Source: Azoarcus sp031546845
GTDB taxonomy: Bacteria > Pseudomonadota > Gammaproteobacteria > Burkholderiales > Rhodocyclaceae
Reading direction: 5' to 3'
Assembly (NCBI GenBank): GCA_031546845.1
Contig: JAVBJT010000003.1
Span: 1-64,000, forward strand
DNA length: 64,000 nt
Part shown: positions 34,881-44,712 of the stretch, in pieces
Layout of the letters: each line of letters opens with the position of its first letter
Numbering within the stretch: the first letter of the stretch is position 1
Translations under genes and position numbers: made by a program
Notes under the pieces: model-generated
What the model saw: the letters and a program-made list of their open reading frames with translations, nothing else
Told to the model about the DNA's origin: nothing
Database searches by the model: none

Positions 34881-37172
34881 ATGCGAAGGATCGTATTTTC
34901 CGCCGTCAAGGCTGTGCCTGCCTTGCCCCTTGCCTTTGCGGCTTGCTCTGTGGCTCTTGCCCAGCCCACCATCGTGCCCGACGGGCGGAGCGCGACCGTG
35001 GTGAATCAGCACGACACCGGCCGGCTTACCGTTGTCCCCGCCACGGCGGATCGCGACGGCATCAGCCTCAACACCTATCAGCGCTTCGACGTCGGCCGCC
35101 CAGGGGCGGATTTCGACAATACCCGGGCCAATGCCCGGCTTATCGTCAACGAAGTCACCAGCGCCCTGCCCAGCCGCCTGGAAGGCGACATCGCCATTCA
35201 AGGCACGCGCGCCAACTTCATTCTCGCCAACCCGAACGGCATCCTCGTCAACGGCACGCGCTTTACCAACACCGGCGCGGTCGCGCTTGCCACCAGCCCC
35301 GTGTCGCTCGTCGAATATCACCCCAGCCCCGACCGGGCGCAGAACAACATCCGGCTCCAAACCAGCCAGGGGTTGCTTGAAATCGGCCCGGAGGGGCTTG
35401 CCGGCGCCTTTACCCATCTTGAACTGATCGCCAAAGACATTCGCATCAACGGCCCGGTCGAAAACGCCTTTACCCACCCGGAGAGCTCCGTCCGCCTGAT
35501 CGGCGGCAGCTCCGTCGTCGAAATCGACAGCGGCGTCTCCCCGGTGGATGAGCAAACTCCCTGGCTGCGCTTCATCGAAGGGGGCGACGCCCGCCAGACC
35601 GTCGCCGTGGACATCACCCCGCTCGGCAGCCTGCAAGCCGGCCGGATCGAAGTCCTCGTCACCGACCAGGGCGCGGGCGTGCGCCATGCCGGCACCGCCT
35701 ACGCCATGCTCAACGATTTTTCCCTCAGCAGCAGCGGGGAAGTCCATCTTGCCGGCGGCAGCGCAAAAGCCCTCGGTCATGTCCTGATCGCGGCGGAAAC
35801 CTTGAAAGCCAGCGACAACGCCGAAATCGACGCCCAGGGCGGCCTTCTTCTGCTGAAAAGTTCGGCCATCGATCTGACCGACAGCACGGCGCACGGCGGT
35901 CTGGGCGTCCAGATCGAAGCCAACACGCTCAAACTCACCACCACCGCGCCCCCGGCCGGCTCCTCGACTGCCGCTCCCGCCGTCGTCACCAGCCTGAGCA
36001 GCCGGGGCGGCGGCGTCGAACTCAACATCCGCGATACCGTCACGCTGACCGGCGCCGACATCACCGCGCTTACCGACGTGACGGGCAAAATTGGCCAAAA
36101 CCTCACACTGGACCACAACGACGCCGGCGCGGCCCGCATCATCGCCGCCACCGGCCGCCTCAAGCTCGACGTCGCCGGCACGCTCGTCAACAATGGCGGC
36201 CTGCTGCAAGGCCACGCCGCCGACCCGGCGCACCCCGAAGAGGGCGCCGTCCTCATCGGCACGGGGGGCGAACTCATCAACCGCAGCACCGCCAGCGACC
36301 GCCTCGCCGTCATCTTCGGCGAAGCCGGCGATATCGTCCTGCACAGCACGGGCGATATCACCAACAACGCCGGCCGCATCATCGCCAACGGCCACCTCAA
36401 GCTATCCACCGATGGCGACGTTCATAACCGCATCGACAAAACCCCCGGCGCGTATGACGAACTCACGCAAACGGATACCGACCGCCAGCGCTTCCTCGGC
36501 CTGACGGTCTTCAGCGACCACAAAGTCGAAACCGACTACGGCGCGCTCATCATCCCCGATCAACTCGCCTACCTCGTCGCCGACGGCAATCTCGACATCA
36601 CCGCGCGCAACATTCGCTCGATCGGCGGTCAGATCCACGCCAACAATGGCGACATGCACCTTACCGCCAGCGAACAAATCGAAAATCGCGTCGTACGTAC
36701 CGGCCAAACCGAATACCGCAAAGTCTGCCGCATCTTTTGCCGCCCGCAAGCCAAATCCACCGTCGTTCTGCATGGCGGCGGCATTCAAGCCACCGGCAGC
36801 ATCACCCTGAGCGCGGGGAAGGGCGTCATCAACCAAGGCGGCAGCGTCGATGCCGTCGACAACATCGACTTGCGCACGCCGCTCGTACGCGCCGAAGCAA
36901 TGGACGCCTACCTGGCCATGAGCCAAGCCCACGGCTTCCAAAGCTGGTTCGGCAAGGGTTACGGACGTCTTTTCCGTCAGGACACGGGCGGCGCCTTCAA
37001 CGCGGGGGGCAGCCTTACCGCCAGTGGCGACCTCATCACCGACGGCGGCGTCCTTCACATCGGCGGCGCCACCACCATAGACGGAACGCATACCCACCTG
37101 CGCGACCCGGTGCGCGAACCCGCCCCGACCGACCTCCCCAAAGGCGGCCTTTTCTCCTTCCTCTTCGATTGA
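34881..37172 (+). CDS. Second, shorter TpsA exoprotein with TPS domain
   Basis: This 763-residue protein has a signal peptide (ALPLAFAACSVALA) and a TPS domain from residue ~28: SLNTYQRFDVGRPGADF, ANARLIVNEVTSALPSRL and the hallmark ILANPNGILVNG. A moderate beta-helix region follows (residues ~270-620). There is no haemagglutinin repeat array and no obvious toxin tip; the C-terminus is short and Gly-rich. One base separates it from the TpsB gene, so the two form a cognate secretion pair. It may be an adhesin or a truncated former toxin carrier. Confidence 0.85.
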   Translation: MRRIVFSAVKAVPALPLAFAACSVALAQPTIVPDGRSATVVNQHDTGRLTVVPATADRDGISLNTYQRFDVGRPGADFDNTRANARLIVNEVTSALPSRLEGDIAIQGTRANFILANPNGILVNGTRFTNTGAVALATSPVSLVEYHPSPDRAQNNIRLQTSQGLLEIGPEGLAGAFTHLELIAKDIRINGPVENAFTHPESSVRLIGGSSVVEIDSGVSPVDEQTPWLRFIEGGDARQTVAVDITPLGSLQAGRIEVLVTDQGAGVRHAGTAYAMLNDFSLSSSGEVHLAGGSAKALGHVLIAAETLKASDNAEIDAQGGLLLLKSSAIDLTDSTAHGGLGVQIEANTLKLTTTAPPAGSSTAAPAVVTSLSSRGGGVELNIRDTVTLTGADITALTDVTGKIGQNLTLDHNDAGAARIIAATGRLKLDVAGTLVNNGGLLQGHAADPAHPEEGAVLIGTGGELINRSTASDRLAVIFGEAGDIVLHSTGDITNNAGRIIANGHLKLSTDGDVHNRIDKTPGAYDELTQTDTDRQRFLGLTVFSDHKVETDYGALIIPDQLAYLVADGNLDITARNIRSIGGQIHANNGDMHLTASEQIENRVVRTGQTEYRKVCRIFCRPQAKSTVVLHGGGIQATGSITLSAGKGVINQGGSVDAVDNIDLRTPLVRAEAMDAYLAMSQAHGFQSWFGKGYGRLFRQDTGGAFNAGGSLTASGDLITDGGVLHIGGATTIDGTHTHLRDPVREPAPTDLPKGGLFSFLFD

Positions 37173-37173
37173 T

Positions 37174-38874
37174 ATGCGTTCCAGGCGCCCCTTTCCCACC
37201 CTGCCCGCCGATCTGCTCCGCGCGCTCTTGGCGTCCCAGGTATTTTTACTGGCCTGCGGCCTCTCTTTTCCCGCAAGCGCCCAGCGCGTGCCCAGCGCGG
37301 CCGAAGACCCCGCCCGCCGCCTGCTCGACGAAGAACGCATTCGTCAGCGCGACGAACGCCTGACCCGCGAAACCCCGGAAATCGGCGTCACTGCCCCCCC
37401 GGCCGACGATGGCCGCGCCCCGATCGATACGCCCGAAGTCGAACCCGCCTTCCCGATCCGCGAAATCACCATCCAGGGCAACACCCGCCTCAGCGAAAGC
37501 GAACTCAAAGCCGTTCTCGCCCCCTTCCGCGATGTTCCGATGGGCATCAACCGCATCAACCTCCTGCTGCGCCGCCTCACCGCCCTGTACCTCGAAAAAG
37601 GCTACTTCACCACCCGCTGCTACCTCGGCGAACAAAACCTCTCCGAAGGCGTGCTCGTCATCCAGGTCTTCGAAGGCCGGCTCGAAAGCCTCCGCTACAA
37701 CGGCGGCCCGCCGCCGCCGGGCGTGCGCCTGGCCTTTCCGCTCAGCGATGGCGACATCCTGCGCCTGCAGGATGTTGAGCAGGGCGTCGAACAACTCAAC
37801 CGCCTGCGCCGCAACAAAGCCACCCTCAGCGTCGAACCCGGCGAACAACCGGGCGGCAGCGTCGTCAACATCACCAACACCCAGGGCGACAGCCGCTACT
37901 ACAACATCGGCTTCGACAACGCCGGGCAAGCCTCCACCGGGCGCAACCGCCTGCGCTTCGGCGTCGATTTCGAAGACATCGTCGGCCTGCAGGAAACCAC
38001 CACCCTGTCCTACACCGGCACGCGCGACACCAACGCCGCGCTCTTCTCCACCGCGCTGCCCGTCGGCTACCAGACCTACACCTATACCTACTCCTACTCC
38101 GACTACGTCACCCCGCTCGGCGGCTACTCCCTGCTTTTCGGCGACACCAACTGGCACAACATCGCCTGGAACCTCATGCTCGCCCGCACCCGGGAAGGCC
38201 GCAGCAGCCTCGACGTCTCGCTCGGCCATCGCCAAGGCCGGCGCTTCATCAACGACACCGCGTTCACCCCGCAACGCCAAACCAACCTGCGCGTCGCCTA
38301 CAACCGCTTTCAACAACAATCCTGGGGCAACTGGCTCGGCGAAGTCTCCTGGAGCCACGGCATACCGCTGCTGGGCGCAGACCGCGACCCCGCGGGCCTG
38401 CCGAGCGAAGCGCCCTCCAACCGCTTCCACAAATTCGCCACCACGCTTGACCTCACCTACCTCATCAGCCAGGAATGGGTGTGGCACTCCACCGCCTCCG
38501 CCCAATGGAGCCGCACCGGCCTTTTCGGCTCCGAGCAGATCACCATCGGCGGCGGCGGCAGCGTGCGCGGCTTTGAAGAAAACACCGCCTCCGGCGACCG
38601 TGGCGCCTACCTGCGCTCCGACCTCCAATGGCATGGCGCCCAATGGCTCGAATCGCTCGGCCTGCGCACCCAGCCCTACCTTTTTCTCGACCACGGCTAT
38701 GCCCGCCAGATCGGTCTCGACAAAGGCACCACCCTTACCGGCGTGGGCTTTGGCGCCCGTTTCATCGGGCACGGCCTTTCCGCCGACCTGACCCTCGGCC
38801 ATCCGACGCAAAAGCCCTCGGGTCTTGACGCCGATCCCCTGCGTCTGGCCCTGACCCTCAGCTACCAATACTGA
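37174..38874 (+). CDS. TpsB outer-membrane transporter (ShlB/FhaC/HecB family)
   Basis: This 566-residue protein has a signal peptide ending FPASAQR, a polar helix, and two POTRA domains: the first begins FPIREITIQGNTRLSESELK (residues ~90-165), the second near residue 170 (GVLVIQVFEGRLESLRYNG). The rest is a 16-strand barrel with the conserved loop-6 VRGF motif (GGGGSVRGFEEN) and a C-terminal aromatic strand end (ALTLSYQY). It exports TpsA proteins through the outer membrane. It is the only TpsB in the window and may serve both the adjacent short TpsA and the giant exoprotein upstream. Confidence 0.92.
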   Translation: MRSRRPFPTLPADLLRALLASQVFLLACGLSFPASAQRVPSAAEDPARRLLDEERIRQRDERLTRETPEIGVTAPPADDGRAPIDTPEVEPAFPIREITIQGNTRLSESELKAVLAPFRDVPMGINRINLLLRRLTALYLEKGYFTTRCYLGEQNLSEGVLVIQVFEGRLESLRYNGGPPPPGVRLAFPLSDGDILRLQDVEQGVEQLNRLRRNKATLSVEPGEQPGGSVVNITNTQGDSRYYNIGFDNAGQASTGRNRLRFGVDFEDIVGLQETTTLSYTGTRDTNAALFSTALPVGYQTYTYTYSYSDYVTPLGGYSLLFGDTNWHNIAWNLMLARTREGRSSLDVSLGHRQGRRFINDTAFTPQRQTNLRVAYNRFQQQSWGNWLGEVSWSHGIPLLGADRDPAGLPSEAPSNRFHKFATTLDLTYLISQEWVWHSTASAQWSRTGLFGSEQITIGGGGSVRGFEENTASGDRGAYLRSDLQWHGAQWLESLGLRTQPYLFLDHGYARQIGLDKGTTLTGVGFGARFIGHGLSADLTLGHPTQKPSGLDADPLRLALTLSYQY

Positions 38875-39011
38875 ACACCGTGAATGCCCTATGTCCCACC
38901 CCTCCTCTGGTCAAAAATCTTTTTTTTCATGTTTTTCGACCAATGACCTTGCCCTCGAAAAACGTATCCCTTGCCAAGCGTCGTCGAAGTACGGATCGCG
39001 GCACGTGCGAG

Positions 39012-39455
39012 CTATATGAGGCATTTCTGTGTCCTGTCGACCATGTCGTCAACGTATCGGTGGCATCGTCTCCCTTGCCCACCTTCCCGCTCCACCGCCC
39101 TCCCCGCGACCCAGACGGCGGGCCTGAGCACCAGCCGCACCGCACGTATCAGCAGCGGCCGCCCGTCAAGGAGACGGCAAACCGCTGGCGCGCTCCGGTA
39201 GTAGGCAAGGATCAGACAACGGCCCAGCACGGACGAACGCAACACGCGGTCGCGGAACGACCTGAGCAGCGCCACCTCCCTCCCCTCACCGTAGACCAGC
39301 GTGGCGATGAAACACCGCCCCTTCCGTTCAAGCGTCCCCTCACGGAAGAATCGCCGATGCTCCCGGTCTCCCCGTGCCATGTCGGTAAGCTGCCTGGCAG
39401 ATCGGCGCCGGCCGTACAGGTGCTCGAACTGCACGCGCTGTTCGCACACTCCCAT
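39012..39455 (-). CDS. CFI-box C-terminal domain protein
   Basis: This 147-residue protein contains CFIATLVYGEG at about residues 48-58, then LRSFRDRVLRSSVLGRCLI and LAYYRSAPAVCRLL. This is the CFI-box arrangement: a Cys-Phe-Ile-Ala-Thr motif, an FRDxxL helix and a YYRxSP helix, with a final hydrophobic helix. The family occurs at the C-termini of many unrelated bacterial proteins; its role is unknown. A later Met (MARGDREHRRFF) is a possible start. It lies at the border between the exoprotein locus and the ParM-type operon, in a region with few other signals. Confidence 0.6.
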   Translation of the reverse strand: MGVCEQRVQFEHLYGRRRSARQLTDMARGDREHRRFFREGTLERKGRCFIATLVYGEGREVALLRSFRDRVLRSSVLGRCLILAYYRSAPAVCRLLDGRPLLIRAVRLVLRPAVWVAGRAVEREGGQGRRCHRYVDDMVDRTQKCLI

Positions 39456-39517
39456 CTAGGCGAGCTCGGAGGCGCTCACACCGTCGCGCCGGCGCGAAGA
39501 TGATCGGATCGGGCCCC

Positions 39518-40015
39518 TCATTGCGCGTCCCACCTTCGCTCAAGTCCGGCTCGCCAGCGGGAGTAGTCGCTGTCGAGCAGGTAGTCGATGCGAGCAACGG
39601 CCCGCCGGCGGCGTGCCTCCGGGATGTGCCGCCTGAACAGCCAGTAGGCGAACACGAACGCCGCCAGGGCGGGTACCGCCAACCAACCCAACGAAACGGT
39701 GAAGGAACCCGCCACCGCCGCGATGAACAGCACATCCGCTTGGGTGAGCCAGCAACTGCCGCCGCCAGCGAGGAATCGGGTGATCTCGCCGATGCTGTGA
39801 TCTACGAGGGCAAGCACGCAGTCAGGCCGGGCACGGTCCACGGCCACGCTCACCTCGTCACCGAGCTTGAGCGGGCTGACAGGCTGGCCCATTGCAAACT
39901 CGATCAATCGCCCCTCTTCCAGCTTCACGAGAAGGCGATACTCGCCGGCGGCCGTCGGGTGCTTCTCGATGTCCTCGACCCACCCGTGAACGACACGGTA
40001 TTCATTGTCAGGCAT
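39518..40015 (-). CDS. Small membrane protein of the ParM operon
   Basis: From the ATG at 40,015 (MPDNEYRVVHGWVEDIEKHP), 165 residues. The first ~95 residues look like a beta-rich soluble domain. A hydrophobic pair follows (VLFIAAVAGSFTVSLGWLAV and ALAAFVFAYWLF) with a basic cytoplasmic tail. The start overlaps the stop of the gene upstream by 8 bases, so it is translated with parM and its partner. Family unknown; similar small membrane proteins follow segregation genes in integrative elements. Confidence 0.68.
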   Translation of the reverse strand: MPDNEYRVVHGWVEDIEKHPTAAGEYRLLVKLEEGRLIEFAMGQPVSPLKLGDEVSVAVDRARPDCVLALVDHSIGEITRFLAGGGSCWLTQADVLFIAAVAGSFTVSLGWLAVPALAAFVFAYWLFRRHIPEARRRRAVARIDYLLDSDYSRWRAGLERRWDAQ

Positions 40016-40334
40016 GCTCCTCCTCCTGAGGCAACATCCCTGCGTCGGTGATCGGCGCAGCGAACACGTCGGCGGCCGCTGGAACATCGAACGGCGACGG
40101 CGCCCCTGCCTGAACCGTGGCGGGCTCGACAGGCGGTGTCCGCACCGTCGGGCCGGTGTCGGTTCCGCCGGCCAGGTACCTTTCCCCTTCGTGTGCCAGC
40201 AGGCGCAGCCGGTTGATGCGCTTCGTGCCCTTCTTGAACCGGATCAAATCGTCGTAGAGCCGCGGGTCATCATCGCGATCCAACTCGAACAGCATGCGGA
40301 TCGTCTCGGCACCGGGCGCTTTTCCGTTTTCCAT
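40008..40334 (-). CDS. Small partner protein of the ParM-like ATPase
   Basis: The start at 40,334 overlaps the ParM stop as ATGA, giving 108 residues (MENGKAPGAETIRMLFELDR). The N-terminal ~60 residues are charged and helical, including RLYDDLIRFKKGTKRINRLR. The C-terminal half is Pro/Ala/Thr-rich and probably disordered. By position and size it could be the DNA-binding adaptor (ParR/StbB-like) for the filament-forming ATPase; no motif confirms this. Confidence 0.65.
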   Translation of the reverse strand: MENGKAPGAETIRMLFELDRDDDPRLYDDLIRFKKGTKRINRLRLLAHEGERYLAGGTDTGPTVRTPPVEPATVQAGAPSPFDVPAAADVFAAPITDAGMLPQEEEHA

Positions 40335-41362
40335 CACGCACCTCCCTGCGCCGCAGTGGCGAGCGCGGCAAAAAGCTTCGGTGCGTGGTTCATCCCGGCA
40401 ATCTGGAAGCCCCTGACGTTGGCGTACAGCGGTTCCTTCACCTCCAGGATCTTGTGCTTCGGGAACGCCTCCTTGATCGCCTTCTTGAACAGATAGGCTC
40501 CGCCGCCGACCAGGATGATGTTCTGGAAGCTGTAGCTCGCGCCCACCCACTGCATCATCGACGCCACGGCCTGTTGCGCGATGGAGTGGGCGATCGGCAT
40601 GGCCTTCGAGATGTCGTAGGCCTTCTGGAAGATCACCGGGTTCTTGCCCGTGCGCAGCGCCCGGTCGATTGCGTCGATGTCGTTGTACGGGGTTCCGATG
40701 TCCATGCTGATCTCGGCCGCGATGGCCTGGAGCATGTCCGATACTCCGCGGTTGACCGAGTGGCTCTTGTTCTGCACCAGGCGCATGCCTCGCGCAACGA
40801 GCCAGTCGAAGGTCCGCTTTCCGGGATCGATGATCAAGCTCTGCTCATGCTCAATGGTCGCCATCTTCTGGTGCTGTACCGCGAAGTCCACCAGGGCGCC
40901 TTGCGGCTGGGCAATGGCCAGGGCCTTGCGCACGGCGACGGTCTTGCCGTTGCCAACGTCGTGCGTTCCGGTGACCAGCTTCTCGAGCGCGCTCTTCTTC
41001 GTCGTGAGCGCCGCCACGGGCAGGCCCACGACCAGGAGGTCGATGGCGGGCACCTTCATCATCGCCAGGGCGCCGCGCAGCAGCGCCATGTATTCCGGCG
41101 TCTCGATGTAGCGGTCGTGCATCTGGGTGGCGCGGAACGTGTCCGCGGCCAGTTCGACCTCCGGGCCGACCTCGTAGTACAGGCCATTGATGGGAATCGC
41201 GACCGTCTTGCGGCGTTCGAACCCGGGCTGGGTCGAAGGCTCGCGCATGCTCGGATAGGCGATCGACGGGAAACTCGCGCAGCGGATTTCGCCGCCCGCG
41301 ATGTTGCTGGTGTACTTGGTGTTGCCGAAGCCGACATCCACCGCTCTGACCAATAGTTCCAT
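40334..41362 (-). CDS. parM: ParM/StbA-like actin-type ATPase
   Basis: The ATG at 41,362 is preceded by an AGGAG ribosome site and yields 342 residues. Phosphate-1 motif: VDVGFGNTKYT at residues ~9-19; phosphate-2: LIIDPGKRTFDWLV near residue 175; adenosine loop: NIILVGGGAYLF near residue 280. These are the marks of the actin-like ParM family that pushes or pulls replicons apart. The gene starts a three-gene operon with overlapping stops and starts. Its presence implies that the element exists at times as a plasmid-like circle. Confidence 0.88.
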   Translation of the reverse strand: MELLVRAVDVGFGNTKYTSNIAGGEIRCASFPSIAYPSMREPSTQPGFERRKTVAIPINGLYYEVGPEVELAADTFRATQMHDRYIETPEYMALLRGALAMMKVPAIDLLVVGLPVAALTTKKSALEKLVTGTHDVGNGKTVAVRKALAIAQPQGALVDFAVQHQKMATIEHEQSLIIDPGKRTFDWLVARGMRLVQNKSHSVNRGVSDMLQAIAAEISMDIGTPYNDIDAIDRALRTGKNPVIFQKAYDISKAMPIAHSIAQQAVASMMQWVGASYSFQNIILVGGGAYLFKKAIKEAFPKHKILEVKEPLYANVRGFQIAGMNHAPKLFAALATAAQGGA

Positions 41363-42559
41363 GGGACGCTCCTGAGAGGGATTGCAAGCGGCCAGCATCG
41401 GACTGCCGATGCGGCCGATCCACACGGAATTCGCCCTGGAATGCCTCGTTCTCGCAGTCAGCCTGGGACTGTGCTCGCACTCCATTCGAATTTGATCGCG
41501 ATGAAAGTCGATTGCGCGAACAGGCACGCCCTTGCGCATCCCGTGTCGCACTACGGTCTCATTGGATTTCGATGGATCAAGACCACAGTCTCAGGGCGCG
41601 CCGCCGGACCGAACACGAGACGGCATCGAAACGTTGCCAGTGGAAACCAGAGGCCAAGCAAGGGGATGTCAACCCCGCTTGCAGCCTCATTAAGGCACTC
41701 TTTCGGAAGAAAAACGCCCCCGGAATCCCGGTTTCAAGTGCCACCCGCAATCCTCGCCGTTTCGGCAGTTGCCGGGTGGTGCGCCGTTGACGATCCTCCC
41801 CTCCCCGGTGTCAACTACAGACTCCCGAGGCCATCCTGGCCTGCTCCTTCGCGGAGCGTAGGCGTTGCGGTCGTTACCCGCCTCTTCAAGCCCCGGCCCT
41901 CGAGCCGGGCTCGGCATGGTCCCCTGAGTCCATACCCGAAGTTGTTCAACCCGTAGAGCAACGCATGGCATTGCTGGCAGTCCGCTGCCAGACGCTTCCT
42001 GAAAGCGAGCCTTGCATTCGAGCAGTTCAGGCGGCCGGCACCTGATGCCGCGCCACTGTTCCCGCCATCCCTTCGAGCACGCGCCTTGCGCGCAGCACGC
42101 GGTCGTGTTTGCCCTTGTGGGCTCCCCGTGTGTCCCCGCTCGTGAACCTGGCACTGCCCTGGACTTTTCGGTCAAGGGGCGGACCCATGCAGGTGGATGA
42201 CGCTACGCATTCGAGGACTGATCCATCCAGACGCGCGCAAGGCCAGACCTTCGCACCGATGTTGCCCGCGCCCTCCGAGGCCGGACTTCATCCCAATCCC
42301 CGTCGAACGCAGAAATGCGGAAGCGGGCCGGATCAACGTGTTCATTTTTAAGACCGACCGAGTTGGTGCTGCGCCTGAGACGCTGTGCCGACGAACCGCT
42401 GGGTAGGTGGACGTGCTCGTGGTCGCACGTCATGCCGAAGCAACAGACCACGCATCGCAGGCGCGCCGGAATCCGCGCATGCGGTGAGCCGAAGGATTCC
42501 ACCCCTTTCCCACCGTGGGTCGCCGGGACGGCGCACGGCTTCAGTTCAGGAGAAGTGCC
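41363..42559. other. 1.2-kb intergenic region between parM and an integrase, no gene recognised
   Basis: The two genes diverge from this space, so it holds both promoters. An open frame exists on the minus strand (42,175-41,690), but its composition is not convincingly coding. A stem CTGGCAG-TCCG-CTGCCAG lies near 41,980. A 17-base string GCGGTCGTTACCCGCCT occurs near 41,868 and again near 61,646. The region may contain element-specific regulatory or replication/transfer sequence, but I see no defined oriT or iteron set. Confidence 0.4.
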
Positions 42560-43750
42560 ATGTCTGCTTTCAACACTCAACGTGCCCCTCGTCGGGTGCA
42601 AGGCGCCATCGGTGTCTGGCGCGATGCGCGCCACCAGCCGCCGCGCCGGCCGAACCGGGCGACGCTCACGCCAACCGAAATCCTCGACCGGCAGCGGCCG
42701 GGTCAGGCGAGCCCGCTGCGCGTGCTCGAAACCCTGATCGGACTCTACAACGCGCAACACACCGCGCTGGAGAAAACCGTCTCCCACAAGACCCGACAGG
42801 AGCGCGCCGACTTCCTGCGCCGCTTCTTCCGCGACTTGAAGCAAAAGGCCGGTTTCAAAACGGTGCCCGATCCGCGCAACCTCGGCGACCGGCATATCCG
42901 GGCGATGGTCGCGGTGTGGCAGAAGGAGCGGCTGGCCCCGGCCACGATCCAGACCTATCTGAGCTTCCTGCGCGGTCTGGCGCTGTGGCTGGGCAAGCCG
43001 GGGTTCATCCGCACGCCTGCCCACTACGGACTGTCGCCGGCCGAGTATCAGCGCCATGAGTACGCGCAGCGCGACAAGAGCTGGACGGCGGCCGGCATCG
43101 ACATCGACGCCCTCATCGAGCGGGTCAGTGCCTACGACCGCTACGTCGGCGCGTCGCTGCGCCTGATCCGGGCGATGGGACTGCGCCGCAAGGAGTCGGT
43201 GATGTTCCGCCCCCACCGCTGCGTGGTGCCATTCGAGGCCACGGGCCTTCCGCCCGAGCAACGGGAGGCCGATCAGTACGTGCGGATCAAGGAAGGGGCG
43301 AAGGGTGGCCGGCTACGCTACGTGCCGCTGAGCACGCCGGAGCGCATCGCGGCGGTGGAATTCGCCCAGGCCGTCGCCGAGGGCGAGGACACTCACCTCG
43401 GTGATCCCCGGCGCAACCTGCAACGCAACCTGCGGCGCTTCGACTACGTGATGGGAAAGTTTGGGATCACGGAAGAAGGGCTGGGAGCCACGGCCCACGG
43501 GCTGCGCCATGAGGCGATGATCGACCGCTACATGAGCATGTCGGGTGGCGAAGCGCCCCCGGTGCGCGGCGGCGATCCGCTGCCGCCCGACGTGGACCTT
43601 GCGGCGCGGCAGGCCACTGCGCACCTTGCCGGGCACAACAGGGTCAGAGCCGCGGGCGCCTATTTAGGTGCGGTACTGGCCCAAGCCGCCGCACTGCGGG
43701 CCAAGCGCCAGAGCGACCCCGGCGATGAAATGCCGGCCAGCGAACGCTGA
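42560..43750 (+). CDS. Phage-type tyrosine recombinase (integrase) of the PRTRC element
   Basis: Starting at the ATG after AGGAGAAGTGCC, 396 residues. An N-terminal SAM-like DNA-binding domain is followed by the catalytic domain with Arg in RAMGLRRKESVMF, His/Arg in GLGATAHGLRHEAM, and the distal motif LAGHNRVRAAGAYLG, which supplies His and the Tyr nucleophile. It is a different subfamily from the island integrase at 20,099. It runs convergently towards the PRTRC operon. In related elements such recombinases accompany PRTRC genes and may resolve dimers or integrate the element. Confidence 0.85.
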   Translation: MSAFNTQRAPRRVQGAIGVWRDARHQPPRRPNRATLTPTEILDRQRPGQASPLRVLETLIGLYNAQHTALEKTVSHKTRQERADFLRRFFRDLKQKAGFKTVPDPRNLGDRHIRAMVAVWQKERLAPATIQTYLSFLRGLALWLGKPGFIRTPAHYGLSPAEYQRHEYAQRDKSWTAAGIDIDALIERVSAYDRYVGASLRLIRAMGLRRKESVMFRPHRCVVPFEATGLPPEQREADQYVRIKEGAKGGRLRYVPLSTPERIAAVEFAQAVAEGEDTHLGDPRRNLQRNLRRFDYVMGKFGITEEGLGATAHGLRHEAMIDRYMSMSGGEAPPVRGGDPLPPDVDLAARQATAHLAGHNRVRAAGAYLGAVLAQAAALRAKRQSDPGDEMPASER

Positions 43751-43874
43751 CGGCCGAGGGGACGGGCGGCGGCGGGCATCGACAATCATGTGTCGTTCAG
43801 TCATTGTGGCTCCTTAAAATTGAGGGTTGCAGCTATGCCGCGATTACTGAACCCAGGGAGATGATTCACAAAAT

Positions 43875-44699
43875 CTAGCACTCCACGCCCGCCGTATCCT
43901 CGGCTTGCTCGTTCGTTGCTGCCACATAGCCGAAACGCTCCCATGTTTGCGGATCGGCTCCGATGGGTCCCACACGCTTCGAATCCAGATTGATGACTGC
44001 GCCATGCTGGCCGAGGTATCCCTTGGAGAAGAGTTCGTAGAGCAGTTGTGCGCCGAACCGGACGGCCACATCGTTGATGAACAAGCCTTGCGCGCTGAGC
44101 GACACCCGCACCGAGCATGACGGCCGGTTGTCGTCCGGGACCGAAGCGTCCAGCAGTTCAGGAAACAATTCGGTGACGCACGGCAGGCGCGGCGCGGTCT
44201 GGTTCCGTGTGCGCCACGGGCCTTGCCCGAGAACAACCTGGGCCGTCGCCTCGGTATTGCCAAGGTCGAGCCAGTACGTGTAGCGGCCTCGCCTGTCGAA
44301 CACCGCCTCGTGCAGGGTCCGCCGCGCTGCCCGGCTGTCCACGCAACTGACCAGAATGTCGGCGCTCAACGGCGAATAGCGGCTCGTCTGGAATTCCTCG
44401 TAGCGCGTCGGATGAGCAATCCAGTCCAGCCCGTAGAACTGGTTGAGACGGTGGATCGTCACAATGGCCTTGTAGCGGCCGATGTCGGCCGGGCTGTAAA
44501 GTTGCCGCCCGACATTGGCTTCGCTTACCCGGTCGGCGTCGAAAGCGGTGACGTGCAGGCCGTGCGGGTGACCGAGCGCCTTCATCGCAATGTCCAGCCG
44601 GGCGAGGCAAGCGGCCATCTGCGCGCCATTGCCGCCGACGCCGACCAGATGAATCTTGACGCGGCGTTCAAGCAGCCTTGCGTCGATCAGGTGTTCCAT
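43875..44699 (-). CDS. PRTRC system ThiF/E1-like protein
   Basis: The start at 44,699 has a GGAGG site, giving 274 residues. The Rossmann nucleotide-binding loop is HLVGVGGNGAQMAACLA near residue 18, followed by VTAFDADRVSEANVGRQLY, typical of E1/ThiF adenylating enzymes. An Asp at VSCVDSRAARR and a Cys in RLPCVTELFPELLD may serve in catalysis. ThiF proteins activate the C-terminus of ubiquitin-like proteins. It is the last gene of the PRTRC operon (ParB-related, ThiF-related cassette). No separate ubiquitin-like gene is evident, though protein C is a candidate. Confidence 0.9.
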   Translation of the reverse strand: MEHLIDARLLERRVKIHLVGVGGNGAQMAACLARLDIAMKALGHPHGLHVTAFDADRVSEANVGRQLYSPADIGRYKAIVTIHRLNQFYGLDWIAHPTRYEEFQTSRYSPLSADILVSCVDSRAARRTLHEAVFDRRGRYTYWLDLGNTEATAQVVLGQGPWRTRNQTAPRLPCVTELFPELLDASVPDDNRPSCSVRVSLSAQGLFINDVAVRFGAQLLYELFSKGYLGQHGAVINLDSKRVGPIGADPQTWERFGYVAATNEQAEDTAGVEC

Positions 44700-44712
44700 G
44701 AACCGCCCTCCT

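Noticed and set aside
37246..38868. 540-codon minus-strand frame
   Set aside because: Antisense to the TpsB gene; Ala/Gly/Glu-rich without domains.
38880..39503. 207-codon plus-strand frame
   Set aside because: Opposite to the CFI-box protein, which has a recognisable motif; the plus frame is Pro/Arg-rich noise.
41690..42175. 161-codon minus-strand frame in the parM/integrase gap
   Set aside because: Composition and codon pattern are not coding-like and no ribosome site is seen.
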